Assembly (NCBI RefSeq): GCF_019703855.1
Contig: NZ_AP024086.1
Location: 806,001 to 870,000, forward strand
DNA: 64,000 bases
DNA from: Desulfomarina profundi
GTDB taxonomy: Bacteria > Desulfobacterota > Desulfobulbia > Desulfobulbales > Desulfocapsaceae
Direction of reading: 5' to 3'
The position numbers and the translations under genes are program-made. Numbering within the stretch: position 1 is the stretch's first letter; each line of letters starts with the position of its first letter. Below the pieces are notes generated by a model that saw only the letters and a list, made by a program, of their open reading frames with translations, searched no databases and was not told where the DNA came from. This document shows, in pieces, positions 44,883 to 54,081 of the stretch.

Positions 44883-45716
44883 ATTTTTTAAGGCACTCAC
44901 TAACTGTTTGTTCAAAGTTTTATAAAGTTGGTTGATTTGCTCTGTGGTCTTACGCCTGTAGATTCTGTCCTGGAGGGTCAGGGTTTTCATGGACTGTGCT
45001 TTTTGAAATTGAACAAGGGCTTGTTCCTTCTGGTTTGTTCTGAGGTAAAAAAGACCAAGATCATAGACATACACGACACTGTCCGGTTTCAGAGTTTCGG
45101 CCCGGTTTAAGAATGTGAAGCCGTTTTCTACAGTGAGATTTTCCGGCAGCCCACCGAAGAGGACGGAGGCGAGAAATTTCTGAATAGAGGAAATACGACC
45201 GACCTTGAAGTTCAGCCAGCCAAGAAGATAGAAGACATCCGGGTCATCATGTTTCCGGAGCAACAGAGTTTTTGTATCCTTAAGCAGTTTGTGAACCATG
45301 CGGACCTGGTCACCTGGTTGGAGGTAGTTGATTGTCTTGGCATTGGCAACAGTCAGTAGAAGAAAGCTCCTGTAATTCTCGGGAGAAAGATAGTATGCCT
45401 GTTTTGCATATTTAAGAAGCGAAAAGAAATGTTTCTTTTTGTCGACCTTTTCTCCGTAGAGCCAGCCCAGGAGATAGTGCAGGTAGGCACATTTCCTGAG
45501 AAGGACGGGGTTTTCAGGAGTCTTTTTCAGCTCAGCTTCACAGGATAACAGTGATTGTTCCAGTTCGCTCTTGTCGTGAAGCATCCTCTGCACTGTCTCT
45601 GGATTTTCGTCCAGATCCGGAGGGAGTGCCGCAGCTCTCAAAACGCTGGATTGAGGAAAAATCAGATAGAGCAGCAGGGCTAAAAAAAAGCAGTGTTTTT
45701 GAAGATTGCTCCCCAT
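44880..45716 (-). CDS. Exported TPR-like protein
   Basis: 278 residues from ATG 45716 (the earlier ATG lies within the previous gene's end). Signal peptide MGSNLQKHCFFLALLLYLIFPQ, then TPR-like helical pairs with the recurring pattern YLHYLLGWLYGEKVDKKKHFFSLLKYAKQAYYLSPENY, and VFYLLGWLNFKVG and YDLGLFYLRTNQKEQALVQFQKAQS. Probably periplasmic and perhaps involved in envelope assembly; no exact family recognised. It follows ino1 by 7 bp on the same strand. Confidence 0.68.
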   Translation of the reverse strand: MGSNLQKHCFFLALLLYLIFPQSSVLRAAALPPDLDENPETVQRMLHDKSELEQSLLSCEAELKKTPENPVLLRKCAYLHYLLGWLYGEKVDKKKHFFSLLKYAKQAYYLSPENYRSFLLLTVANAKTINYLQPGDQVRMVHKLLKDTKTLLLRKHDDPDVFYLLGWLNFKVGRISSIQKFLASVLFGGLPENLTVENGFTFLNRAETLKPDSVVYVYDLGLFYLRTNQKEQALVQFQKAQSMKTLTLQDRIYRRKTTEQINQLYKTLNKQLVSALKN

Positions 45717-45723
45717 GTCAGGA

Positions 45724-46833
45724 TCAGGAAATTGCCTGAACATCCTGGCTGATGAATTCTTCCATCAGCTGGTATGCCTTGTCATCCGTATACTGGATCG
45801 GAGGATGTTTGCAGAAATAGCTGGAAGGTGCAGTCAGCGCACCACCCAGTTTTCGCTCCAGGGCAATTTTGGCACAGCGAATGGAATCAATGGCCACTCC
45901 GGCGGAGTTTGGTGAATCTTCAACGGAAAGGCGCATTTCAATATTCATGGGAACATCCCCGAAGAGCTTGCCCTCCATACGAATAAAACAGACCTTGTTA
46001 TCCTTCTGCCAGGCTACATAGTCGCTGGGACCGATATGAATATTGTTTTTTTCCAGACGTGCCGCTGTCACCGCCTGGACAGCTTCGGTTTTCGATTCCT
46101 TTTTGGAAGAAAGGCGGGTCTGGTTGAGCATATTCAGAAAATCAGTATTACCACCTGTATTGAGCTGGTAGGTTCTTTCCAGTTTGACTCCCCGTTTGTT
46201 AAAGAGGTCTGTCAATGCCCTGTGGACAATGGTGGCACCCAGCTGTGCCTTGATATCGTCACCTATTATGGGGATGTTTTTGGCCTTGAACCGATCACTC
46301 CATTCCGGATCGCTGGCAATAAATACTGGAATATTATTGACAAAAGCGACACCGGCTTCCAGAGCGCAGTTGGCATAGAAGCGGGTTGCCTGTTCCGACC
46401 CCACCGGCAGGTAATTCATGAGTACCTCGGTGCCGGTACGCTGCAGTTCTTCTATGATCTCTTTTGCATCAGGTTCTTCTTCGTCTGCAGGAAGAAATGT
46501 AGACTCGTCGTTATAATCCTTCATATGGTCCGAAAAACCATCAAGAATTTTTCCCATCTTGACAACTGTTCCCGTTTCAGCAATTTCCGGGCAGAAAATT
46601 TTTGTGCAGTTGGGTTTGGCGAAAATGGCCTGATTGATATCCAGCCCGACTTTACGCCTGTCAATATCAAACGCGGAGACGATTTCAATATCAGTGGGTT
46701 TATAACGTCCGATTTTCCAGTGCATTAAGCCGATTGCGTCTTCGCCGTCCGTTTTTCCGTAATGATTGATACCCTGGATAAGTGAGCTTGCACAGTTGCC
46801 GACCCCGATAATCCCAACTTTGATTTTGCTCAT
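45724..46833 (-). CDS. ino1: Inositol-1-phosphate synthase
   Basis: 369 residues of the short type found in archaea and actinobacteria. Cyclises glucose 6-phosphate to L-myo-inositol 1-phosphate with NAD. N-terminal VGIIGVGNCASSLIQGI is the Rossmann motif. AFDIDRRKVG, MNYLPVGSEQATRFYA, IIGDDIKAQLGATIVHR and RTYQLNTGGNTDFLNML are family signatures, with the active-site Lys in KKESKTEAVQA. In bacteria inositol is unusual, so this points to inositol lipid, di-inositol phosphate or glycan chemistry. A cytidylyltransferase for the product may be encoded at 49535. Confidence 0.93.
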   Translation of the reverse strand: MSKIKVGIIGVGNCASSLIQGINHYGKTDGEDAIGLMHWKIGRYKPTDIEIVSAFDIDRRKVGLDINQAIFAKPNCTKIFCPEIAETGTVVKMGKILDGFSDHMKDYNDESTFLPADEEEPDAKEIIEELQRTGTEVLMNYLPVGSEQATRFYANCALEAGVAFVNNIPVFIASDPEWSDRFKAKNIPIIGDDIKAQLGATIVHRALTDLFNKRGVKLERTYQLNTGGNTDFLNMLNQTRLSSKKESKTEAVQAVTAARLEKNNIHIGPSDYVAWQKDNKVCFIRMEGKLFGDVPMNIEMRLSVEDSPNSAGVAIDSIRCAKIALERKLGGALTAPSSYFCKHPPIQYTDDKAYQLMEEFISQDVQAIS

Positions 46834-47338
46834 GTCATTTATATTTAAGTGAAAAAAGAAATTTCACCGGAACATGGCCCTGTTCAAGTGAAAAGTGAAG
46901 TTGACATTCCGCCGGAACAGTAGCATATACAGCTTGTGCTTACAAGAACAAGAATTTCAGAAACTGTTTTTTTATAACCAGCATGGCTGGATCAAATTAT
47001 AGATCACAGCCACAACGAACGATGAACGTGATGCGAGTGCTCATTTTCTTCGTCACTTTCATATAAACTCTGGCCAGGTGATCTAATAATCTCTTTGCAG
47101 AAGCGGCAAAAACTGTTTTGATTGGTTGAAGTAAAAGGCTGTTGATGATCTGTAAACACGAACATACCGGCATGGCCGGATCTTAACCCGCATTTCTCAT
47201 CAGTTCAGGCGGCGTCAGGTTAAAGTTCGGCAACAGTAAGAAATCCTTGATATAACCAGATCGTTCATGTCCGGACACGGCCTTTTTGAATGAAAATTCT
47301 TATTTCCGGACAGACACCAGATACGAGAGATACACGTT
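46834..47338. other. 505-bp intergenic region with element fragments
   Basis: Separates the divergent ino1 and tolC-like genes. It contains the left end of a family C element (47183-47235) and the dispersed motif TTTCCGGACAGACACCAGAT at 47303. Promoters presumably lie here but none could be assigned. No RNA gene seen. Confidence 0.6.
47183..47235. repeat. Family C element, left-end fragment
   Basis: TTAACCCGCATTTCTCATCA, then GTTCAGGCGGCGTCAGGTT, as in the first 45 bp of the element at 36491. Confidence 0.7.
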
Positions 47339-48775
47339 TTGTTACACGGTTTATTTACAATTTTCACAGTTGTTTTTTTGTTTTCGACCGTTTTGTTCAC
47401 TCCGGTCAGCTCCGGTGCGGATTGCCTGGCTCTTGACCTGGCAGCGGCCATGGAAATGGCACGCAGGCAGAGCCCGGCCATTTCAGAGAACCGCATTGCA
47501 ATTACTGAAGCCCGCAAGGAAATAAAGGAAATTTTCGGTCTTTTCCATTCACCTCAATTTGAACTGATCTCCTACGGAGGCATGGTTTCCGATGCCCGGG
47601 GTGATATTACGGATACCCCGGACTCAAACGAGGATTATGGTCATATGGGGCCTTTTTTCAAGGCGGATATCACTGCTGTGCAGCCGATTTATTCTTTTGG
47701 AAAATATGACAATGCCATGGGCGCCGGGAAAAATAATGTGGCCATGAAAAAGGCAGTTTTTCGTGAATCGGTAAATATCCTCGGGTTTGAAGTGGCCAAA
47801 GCTTTTCTGGGTGTTGCCGCCGGCAGTGAAGGGGAAAGAATCGGCAGGGAACTGGTTCAGCATTATAGAGAATTACTCGATCGCCTGGAAAAAATGGTTG
47901 AGGAACAGGATGGGGATATTGATGCCGGTCATCTGCTGGAAGCAAAAACGATGCTGTTTGAGGTTGAAAAACAGGCGTCCAGACCTGAAGTGGACAGGGA
48001 AAAGGCCATGCTCTATCTCCGCGGGTTACTGGGACGGGACCAGGATTTTGCAGTCGAGGTCATACCTGTAGAGGAACCGGGTCTTGATTTGAACAGTAAT
48101 TTTTTCCCACTCTTTCTTGATTTTTCCCGTCACCATTCACCCCTGTTACAGAGTTACGATTTTGGTCTTGAATCCCTGAAACAGAAAGCGGCTCTGGAAA
48201 AGAAGATGAAATATCCTGATCTGTTTGTGGCCATGGGTGCCGGCTACGGTATTGCCCCAAACAGGGACAAACAGACAAATGCATTTATCAACGATGATTA
48301 TAACTATAAAAAACTGGGTGGAGTCCTGGGGCTGAAATGGGATTTTAATTATCATATCAACAGTTCTAAAGAAGAAAAGGCCCTGCTTGAATATCGAAAA
48401 ATTGCCGCAAAAAAGAAAGTGGCAATGCTGAAGCTGGAGGGTGGGCTCAGGAAAGCCTATACCGAGGCACGAAACAATAAAAAACTTCTTCTGGCTGTTG
48501 AAAAGTCTATAAAATCAGCGAGGACATGGCTCAGGCTTGAAAATGAAAACTTTGACATGGGCATCGGTGATGTAAAACGGCTGGTGAAGGCATACCAGGC
48601 CTACTACAAATTAAAGGGAAGTGAAATTGAAACACGTTTCCATTACCTGCTTTCCCTCGCTGAGCTGGCAAAAGGGGCGGGAGACATGGATCTTTTTCTT
48701 CTCTGGATACAAAATGGCAAAGTTGCAATACCCTTAAATGAAAAAAATGAAAAATATGAACAAGATGAAAAATAG
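47339..48775 (+). CDS. TolC-family outer-membrane efflux protein
   Basis: 478 residues from a TTG start. The hydrophobic start LFTIFTVVFLFSTVLFTPVSSGADCLAL is a plausible signal peptide; the second TTG or an upstream start is possible. The mature domain is long-helical with TolC/OEP repeats: CLALDLAAAMEMARRQSPAISENR, FFKADITAVQPIYSFGKYDNA (the beta-barrel start) and a second copy of the helical hairpin ending NFDMGIGDVKRLVKAY. It forms a trimeric outer-membrane channel. The next gene, MlaC-like, overlaps its 3' end by 38 bp, an unusual pairing suggesting lipid or toxic-solvent export. Confidence 0.78.
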   Translation: MLHGLFTIFTVVFLFSTVLFTPVSSGADCLALDLAAAMEMARRQSPAISENRIAITEARKEIKEIFGLFHSPQFELISYGGMVSDARGDITDTPDSNEDYGHMGPFFKADITAVQPIYSFGKYDNAMGAGKNNVAMKKAVFRESVNILGFEVAKAFLGVAAGSEGERIGRELVQHYRELLDRLEKMVEEQDGDIDAGHLLEAKTMLFEVEKQASRPEVDREKAMLYLRGLLGRDQDFAVEVIPVEEPGLDLNSNFFPLFLDFSRHHSPLLQSYDFGLESLKQKAALEKKMKYPDLFVAMGAGYGIAPNRDKQTNAFINDDYNYKKLGGVLGLKWDFNYHINSSKEEKALLEYRKIAAKKKVAMLKLEGGLRKAYTEARNNKKLLLAVEKSIKSARTWLRLENENFDMGIGDVKRLVKAYQAYYKLKGSEIETRFHYLLSLAELAKGAGDMDLFLLWIQNGKVAIPLNEKNEKYEQDEK

Positions 48776-49433
48776 CAGCACGACGGGCAGTTTTGCCGTG
48801 GCAGAACCTTCCGGACCAGCCCTGCAGGTCTGTCGGCTGATCATTGTTTTTCTCCTGGTATGTTCTGCCCATTCACTTCGTGCGGAAATTACTCCCCTGG
48901 ATGTTATTCGCAGCTCGAATACGCTTGTCCTTGATATTTATGAGGCATCCCCTGAGATTACGCGGAAAGTGCTTGATGATATCACCAGGGTTATGGAAAA
49001 AGTAACGGATTTCGAGGAAATTGCAGACAGGGTGGTGCAAAAAACCTGTGTGGGCGGAAGCGGGGATTCATGCGAGCAACTCAAAACTGAATTTATTGCT
49101 CTCTTGAAACTCAATGCCACCCGTAAACTCGGTCGGTACCGGGCTGATCGTTTTGATTATCTCGGCCAGGTGGTGGAGGGGCGGACAGCCAGGGTGAAGA
49201 CCATCGCCTGGTTTCAAGAAGATTCGGTGGAACTCGATTATATTCTTGAAAAAAAAGAGGGTCGCTGGGTTATTGTCAATTATATTGCCGACGGGGTGGA
49301 TACTGTTCGTAACTACCAGAGCCAGTTCAGTCGGATTATCTCTAAAAAATCGGTCAATTTTCTAATTGGCAGGCTGGAGAAAAAAAACAGGCTCTACCGC
49401 AAGGAACGCAGTGAGATCAAAAAGCAACTCTGA
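48738..49433 (+). CDS. MlaC/Ttg2D-like periplasmic phospholipid-binding protein
   Basis: Up to 231 residues; four Met codons lie in the first ten (48738-48765), so the start is uncertain. Signal peptide VCRLIIVFLLVCSAHSLRA, then the MlaC domain (ITPLDVIRSSNTLVLDIYEASPEITRKVLDDITRVMEKVTDFEEIADRVV). A RVKTIAWFQEDSVELDYILEKKEGRWVIVNYIADGV stretch matches the family's lipid-binding sheet. Mla proteins ferry phospholipid between membranes. No MlaD/E/F neighbours, so this may work with the TolC-like protein or the MMPL exporter. Confidence 0.82.
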   Translation: MKKMKNMNKMKNSSTTGSFAVAEPSGPALQVCRLIIVFLLVCSAHSLRAEITPLDVIRSSNTLVLDIYEASPEITRKVLDDITRVMEKVTDFEEIADRVVQKTCVGGSGDSCEQLKTEFIALLKLNATRKLGRYRADRFDYLGQVVEGRTARVKTIAWFQEDSVELDYILEKKEGRWVIVNYIADGVDTVRNYQSQFSRIISKKSVNFLIGRLEKKNRLYRKERSEIKKQL

Positions 49434-49534
49434 TTCCGTACAACGCTCAGCCTGGAAAAATTGTCACATCTCCAGGTTGGCTCAGTTTCAAGGGTAATCG
49501 GGAAGGCAAGTGTTTGAGTACCTGTTACAACCAC

Positions 49535-50284
49535 TTATGCGGCAACTTTTTTGACCAGGCGTTTACGTAATTGCTCTTCCGCATGCTTCAGCATTTCTTC
49601 TGTATCAACATCCTGCCAGAAGCCATCACCGATATCCAGACAGTTCATCAGGTTGTTTTCACAGAGCTGCTGTACACCCTCCGACAGGGAGACATCACCT
49701 TTGGCCTTGTAAATGCTTTCAAGAGCCTTCAATAATCCGGATGTGCAGATAAAGAGACCCGTATCCACACAGTTGAAAGTCTCCAGCTCTTTTCCTATTG
49801 ACCGGATTTGCCCGTCCCGTTCAAAAACCTTGGTGGCGTCGGCCATATCAAATATTGTGTCAAGTTTGTAGTCCACCAGCAAGGTTGCTCCACCGGTGAC
49901 AGGGGTGTGATGCAGGGCCAGTTCCACGAGACTGCTTTCCATGATATGGTCGGCCATGGTAAGAATAAAATCGCCGTCCAGGTATTCTTTTGCGGCAAGA
50001 ACGGAAACACCATTTGCCAGGACATAGTTGCGGTTGAAGGCAAATACCAGCTCCATTGTGCCGGTATAATGGTGTTTTACATAACTGTGGATTGTTTCTC
50101 CCTCAAAGCCCAGAACTATGACAGCCCTGTGGCAGGCCAGTTCCAGACTTCTGAGGGTTCGAAGAAGAAGGGAAATACCCTGGACCGGCACAAGGGGTTT
50201 TTCGACATATCCGGTTTTTGCCAGACGTGAGCCGAGTCCTGCCGCCAGAATAACACCCGTCCGTTTTTTTTCGGTTTGCTGCAT
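49535..50284 (-). CDS. Inositol-phosphate cytidylyltransferase-like nucleotidyltransferase
   Basis: 249 residues from ATG 50284 (TTG 50296 possible). Nucleotidyltransferase start GVILAAGLGSRLAKTG..EKPLVPVQG, then features resembling archaeal and Thermotoga inositol-1-phosphate cytidylyltransferases: NGVSVLAAKEYLDGDFILTMADHI, MADATKVFERDGQIRSIGKEL, FNCVDTGLFIC and FWQDVDTEEMLKHAEE. The metal-binding Asp is in TMADH. It would make CDP-inositol from CTP and inositol 1-phosphate (supplied by Ino1). Choline-phosphate or other sugar nucleotidyltransferases remain possible. The TagF-like gene ends 20 bp upstream, the same strand. Confidence 0.72.
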   Translation of the reverse strand: MQQTEKKRTGVILAAGLGSRLAKTGYVEKPLVPVQGISLLLRTLRSLELACHRAVIVLGFEGETIHSYVKHHYTGTMELVFAFNRNYVLANGVSVLAAKEYLDGDFILTMADHIMESSLVELALHHTPVTGGATLLVDYKLDTIFDMADATKVFERDGQIRSIGKELETFNCVDTGLFICTSGLLKALESIYKAKGDVSLSEGVQQLCENNLMNCLDIGDGFWQDVDTEEMLKHAEEQLRKRLVKKVAA

Positions 50285-50304
50285 GCTGTTTTCCAAGTAG
50301 TGTT

Positions 50305-51480
50305 TCAGCCCCTGCGGACAGACATCTTTTCCAATTCCGTAAGGATTCGAGCACAGTTCTTTCTGTCTGCTCCAAGCATATATTTTGTCAGGAATTTATC
50401 GGCCTTTTCCCGGCAGCATCCAGGTTCTTCAAGTATTTTGTCCACATGGGACATGAGCTCGGAAAAAGAACAGGCCAGAAGACCGCCGTTTTCCTCCGGG
50501 GCCAGCTTCCATATATATTTTACTGAATTGACTTTTTTACTGTAGATACCAGCAGGAGTGTATCTTCGCCACATAAATTCTTCATCACAGTCGGCAACGG
50601 GATAAATATGAATGGTGGGACGGCCTGTAGCATAAAAAAGGTTGGCAATAGACGAAAAATTGGTTATCAGCCCGTCGGCTACCTGCATATCGAGAAAATT
50701 ATCAGGGGAGTGATTTTTGAATTTAAGCACGATACTGCCGTGATTTTCCGCAAGTTCATTGAGAGTTCTGATGTAGTTTTTCGGATATCTGAAGGAATCA
50801 TGGAGCCGAAGAATGACATTAGTGTCACGGGCTTTAAGCCTGGAGAGGAGTTTGTGGAACAATTCTGCATCATTGCCCCAGTGGGCGAAGACCTCGCCGT
50901 AATGCCAGGTCGGAGCAATGAGAACAGTTTTTTTCCCGACAACATCAAAGGGGTAATACGGTTGGAGGAGTTCCCTGTCCAGGGGAACGCGGAGATCGTC
51001 GTGACAGGCCGAACCGGTAATGCAGCAGTTGTGGGGATGAAAGCCGCTGATTTTTGTCCGATGAGCAAAATCCCATTGGCCGAAAGTCTGCCAGCGGAAA
51101 AGGTCATTGGGGGCCATGGCTGAACCCCAGCAGCGCCTGATGGACCTATGGAGATGGGCAAATTCATGGAGATCATTGGGCCCCTTCCAGCCGAATCCGT
51201 GCCAGAGCATAAAGCCCTTGGGAGACAGTCGCCGAAGAGGTACGCGATTATCCATAACGGTGATGTCAGGAGAGTAACCCGGAATTCCCATGAGGTGGCT
51301 GTACAGTCGTCTCTTTACGATTTCCGAGTGCAGGGGGAAAAGTGTTGCGATTCCTTCCCGGAGGTGGAGTTTCGGGTTGTCCATTATGATTTTCAGGGTG
51401 ATCTCGGGGCGTTTGTCCAGGTATCGGGCAAGACTCCACAGGTCACCGCCGAAGGTGGTTGCCCATATGAGTATTTTCAA
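50305..51480 (-). CDS. TagF/TagB-like CDP-polyol phosphotransferase
   Basis: 391 residues of the CDP-glycerol glycerophosphotransferase superfamily (GT-B fold). The hallmarks are KTVLIAPTWHYGEVFA (variant of the YAPTWR motif), RLHDSFRYP (His for catalysis), and DGLITNFSSIANLFYATGRPTIHI (DxxITDYSS-like). Members move a polyol phosphate from a CDP-linked donor onto a lipid-linked or glycan acceptor to build teichoic-acid-like polymers. With the cytidylyltransferase next door, CDP-inositol is the natural donor guess. It is divergent from the flippase gene across a heptamer array. Confidence 0.78.
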   Translation of the reverse strand: MKILIWATTFGGDLWSLARYLDKRPEITLKIIMDNPKLHLREGIATLFPLHSEIVKRRLYSHLMGIPGYSPDITVMDNRVPLRRLSPKGFMLWHGFGWKGPNDLHEFAHLHRSIRRCWGSAMAPNDLFRWQTFGQWDFAHRTKISGFHPHNCCITGSACHDDLRVPLDRELLQPYYPFDVVGKKTVLIAPTWHYGEVFAHWGNDAELFHKLLSRLKARDTNVILRLHDSFRYPKNYIRTLNELAENHGSIVLKFKNHSPDNFLDMQVADGLITNFSSIANLFYATGRPTIHIYPVADCDEEFMWRRYTPAGIYSKKVNSVKYIWKLAPEENGGLLACSFSELMSHVDKILEEPGCCREKADKFLTKYMLGADRKNCARILTELEKMSVRRG

Positions 51481-51565
51481 GGTTGGACTCCGTAGGTTTT
51501 TGGGAAGTTTTTTTATGTATTGCTTTCTTAGTGGGAAACTGCAACAATCTCAACTTAATTCTTTT

Positions 51566-51620
51566 GGGTTTGGAGTAGGGGGTGAGGAGTTAGGTGTTGG
51601 GGGTGAGGGGTTGGAGGTTG
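51566..51620. repeat. Heptamer array (GGNGTNA), site 6
   Basis: Degenerate units such as GGAGTAG, GGGGTGA, GGAGTTA and GGTGTTG between the divergent starts of the TagF-like and flippase genes. Confidence 0.75.
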
Positions 51621-51639
51621 ATTTGCTGGGGGATGGGAA

Positions 51640-53190
51640 TTGGCAGTAGATTCTGGAAAACAGCCGTTTCAGGCGATGGCGCTGATAGTCGGGAAAATTC
51701 TTGCTTCTCTGTCGGAAGCGATTATTCCCATTATCCTGGTTCGTTTTCTGTCCATGGAGGAAGTGGGTATTCTCAGTGGTGTGCTGCTCGTTTATGCTCT
51801 TCTGGCACCTGTCTTTGCCACTGCTTTTCCTGATGCCCTCGTTTACTTCCTGCCCACCAGGATGCCTGATGAGCGGCGGGCCATTGCCGTCAAAGTAGCC
51901 CTTATCATGTTTCTGATGGGGGTTGTTGCCGGTCTTCTTCTTTTATTTCTCGGGCTTGTTGCTTTTTTCCTGCCGGGATTTCTCGCCGGGATTACGGACA
52001 GCGTTGTCGGAGGTGTTTCAGTGATGGGGCCTTCGGGATTAAAGTATCTGCTGGTGCTTGCTCTCTATCCCCTGGGGGATTTTCCGGCACGGATGCTACC
52101 CAATCTCCTAATTATTGAAGATCGGGCAAAGACGGCGGCCACTGTGGGGGTTGTCAAATCCCTTCTGGCCGTTTTCGCCATTCTTGTTCCTGTTCTTCTT
52201 CACCTGGATCTCTGGGTGATTATCAGCTGCTACAGTATTTCCGGGCTGCTGTATGGCCTGTTCCTGGTTTACTATCTTCTTGTTCTTTTTCCACGGGCAA
52301 ACGGGAAAAAAACTGTGGTTGATGTCAGCGCGGGTCAGATTGTCAGGTTTGCCGTACCCATGGGGATCACCGAGGCGACGATGCTGCTCTATAACCGGGT
52401 AGACCAGTTTCTGGTTGCCCTGGTTTTTGCTGCCTCCCTTGTCGCCCAGTATAAAATAGGGGCCTGGCAGATTCCCTTTGTCACCTCCATAGCCTACTCG
52501 GTGGGGTCTGTATATGCCCCCCATTTTCGCACCCTGATGCATGAGGGAAAGGCGGAAGAGGCAATTCGTATCTGGCGTCTTTCTATTGAAAAGGTTGCCC
52601 TTATCTCCGTGCCTCTGGGCCTTGTTTTTGTGGTGGGGGCCGAGGAACTGATCGAGCTGCTTTTTACGAAAGAATACCTGGGAGCGGCCATGGTTTTCAG
52701 GCTGTACTGTTTTCTTACTGTCGGACGTGTTGCTGCCTTCGGCAATGTGCTGGTTGCCGCCGGCAGACCGGAACTGATTTTCCGTGTGGCTGTTCTCTCC
52801 TTTGTCGCCAATATTGTGTTCAGTGTCCCGGCCATGTTTCTTATCGGTCTTGAAGGACCGGCCCTTGGAACCTTGCTGGCATTTATTGTTCATGTGGTTC
52901 TGTTTTGCCGATGCATAGCTGAGGCCACCGGGATGAGAGGACAAAATGTTTTTCCCCTGGTCAGTTACTTGAAGACGTTATCGATTGGTTTTGTTGCTGC
53001 GCTTTGCGGATTCCTTTTGAAGATGAATCTGGGAGGGAGCGCCGGTCTGCGTTTTGCGGCGATTGCCTTCTGTGTGATCGGCTGTTTTGCCCTGTTCGGG
53101 ACCTTGAGCGGGCGGATAAAAGGGGAGGACTGGAATTTTATCCTGAGTCTTCCTGGAACGGTATTGAAAAGGCGGGTGGCAAATGGCTAA
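51640..53190 (+). CDS. Polysaccharide flippase (Wzx/MviN-like)
   Basis: 516 residues from TTG 51640; ATG 51676 is an alternative and would still give all helices. Twelve to fourteen hydrophobic segments, N-terminal ALIVGKILASLSEAIIPIILVRFLSMEEVG, a typical PST/MOP-family start, with charged NRVDQFLVALVFAASLVAQYKIGAWQIP in the seventh helix. Moves lipid-linked glycan across the inner membrane. Its stop overlaps the next gene start by eight bases. It probably exports the product of the neighbouring GTs. Confidence 0.85.
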   Translation: MAVDSGKQPFQAMALIVGKILASLSEAIIPIILVRFLSMEEVGILSGVLLVYALLAPVFATAFPDALVYFLPTRMPDERRAIAVKVALIMFLMGVVAGLLLLFLGLVAFFLPGFLAGITDSVVGGVSVMGPSGLKYLLVLALYPLGDFPARMLPNLLIIEDRAKTAATVGVVKSLLAVFAILVPVLLHLDLWVIISCYSISGLLYGLFLVYYLLVLFPRANGKKTVVDVSAGQIVRFAVPMGITEATMLLYNRVDQFLVALVFAASLVAQYKIGAWQIPFVTSIAYSVGSVYAPHFRTLMHEGKAEEAIRIWRLSIEKVALISVPLGLVFVVGAEELIELLFTKEYLGAAMVFRLYCFLTVGRVAAFGNVLVAAGRPELIFRVAVLSFVANIVFSVPAMFLIGLEGPALGTLLAFIVHVVLFCRCIAEATGMRGQNVFPLVSYLKTLSIGFVAALCGFLLKMNLGGSAGLRFAAIAFCVIGCFALFGTLSGRIKGEDWNFILSLPGTVLKRRVANG

Positions 53191-54081
53191 TGTCTCTCTT
53201 GTGAGTCTGGTGCCCCGTAGGTTTGAGGACGGTGCCTGGTCGGGAGTTCCCCGGTTTGATTGGGAGCTCCGCAGGGTTTTTCCTGATATTCTTTCCCTGA
53301 ACACATCATGGAAAAATCGCTTGTATTTGCAGAAACTGGCTTATCAGGCACCCGAAACCATAGTTATAACCGGTAGTGAAACCTCTCTTCTTGTCCCTGA
53401 AAGGTTGCGTACTATCGTTGTTCATCATGGTTGTGCCCAGACCCATTTTGATCGTGATCCCCGGTGGCGCAGCAGGAAGAACAGAAAAATCTGCCTGGCC
53501 CAGGAACGGATGTATTTAAAAAAGAACCGGTTTTTTGTGGCACCATCCCGATGGACCGCGGAGCAGTTTTCCTGTCATTACCGGGTGGAACAACCACCGG
53601 TAATACCGTCATGGGTGGAAAGTATTGATGGTGTTTTACGCCGTGGACGACCGGTTATCCTCGGAGACTGGAGAACCTGGAACAAGGGGAACGGTGAGCT
53701 CATAGATAAGCTGAGAAAAAAACTGCATGAATATGAGTTCTGCCACCTGGACTGCAGTTATGAAACCCGAAAAGAGGCCTATCGACGGGCTCATTGTTAT
53801 CTCTGTCTCAGTTTGAGCGAAGGTGCCAGCTATGCAATGGCCGATGCTGAAGCGGCCCGTCTGCCCGTTGTCACAACTGATGTGGGCAGTTATCTTGAGT
53901 ACGGTGACAGTGTGGTTATTTCCTGGAAAGAACGGGGAATATTGAACTGGTGAGCAGGGCTCTGCGGCAGGCTCTTGAAATGGAGCGACGGAAGAGTTTT
54001 TTTGATACATGGACTTTTGAGAAATGGAAGACTGCCTGGCAGCAATTTGTGGATTATGTGGCCGGGTTGGAAATAATATGA
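53183..54081 (+). CDS. GT4-family glycosyltransferase (one frameshift)
   Basis: About 299 residues with one extra G in GGGG at 53934-53937 (read as written, the frame stops at 53953 after RGILNW; corrected it reads RGNIELVSRALRQALEMERRKSFF and stops at 54079-54081, overlapping the next ATG by four bases). Short N-terminal domain, then an SLSEGASYAMADAEAARLPVVTTDVGSYLEY donor-binding region of the GT4 type (E-x7-E like). Donor and acceptor unknown. The coupled start of the next gene supports the restored end. Confidence 0.85.

Noticed and set aside
52108-52944. 278-residue minus-strand ORF over the flippase
   Set aside because: Low-complexity basic sequence, no ribosome binding site and opposite a clear multi-helix flippase.
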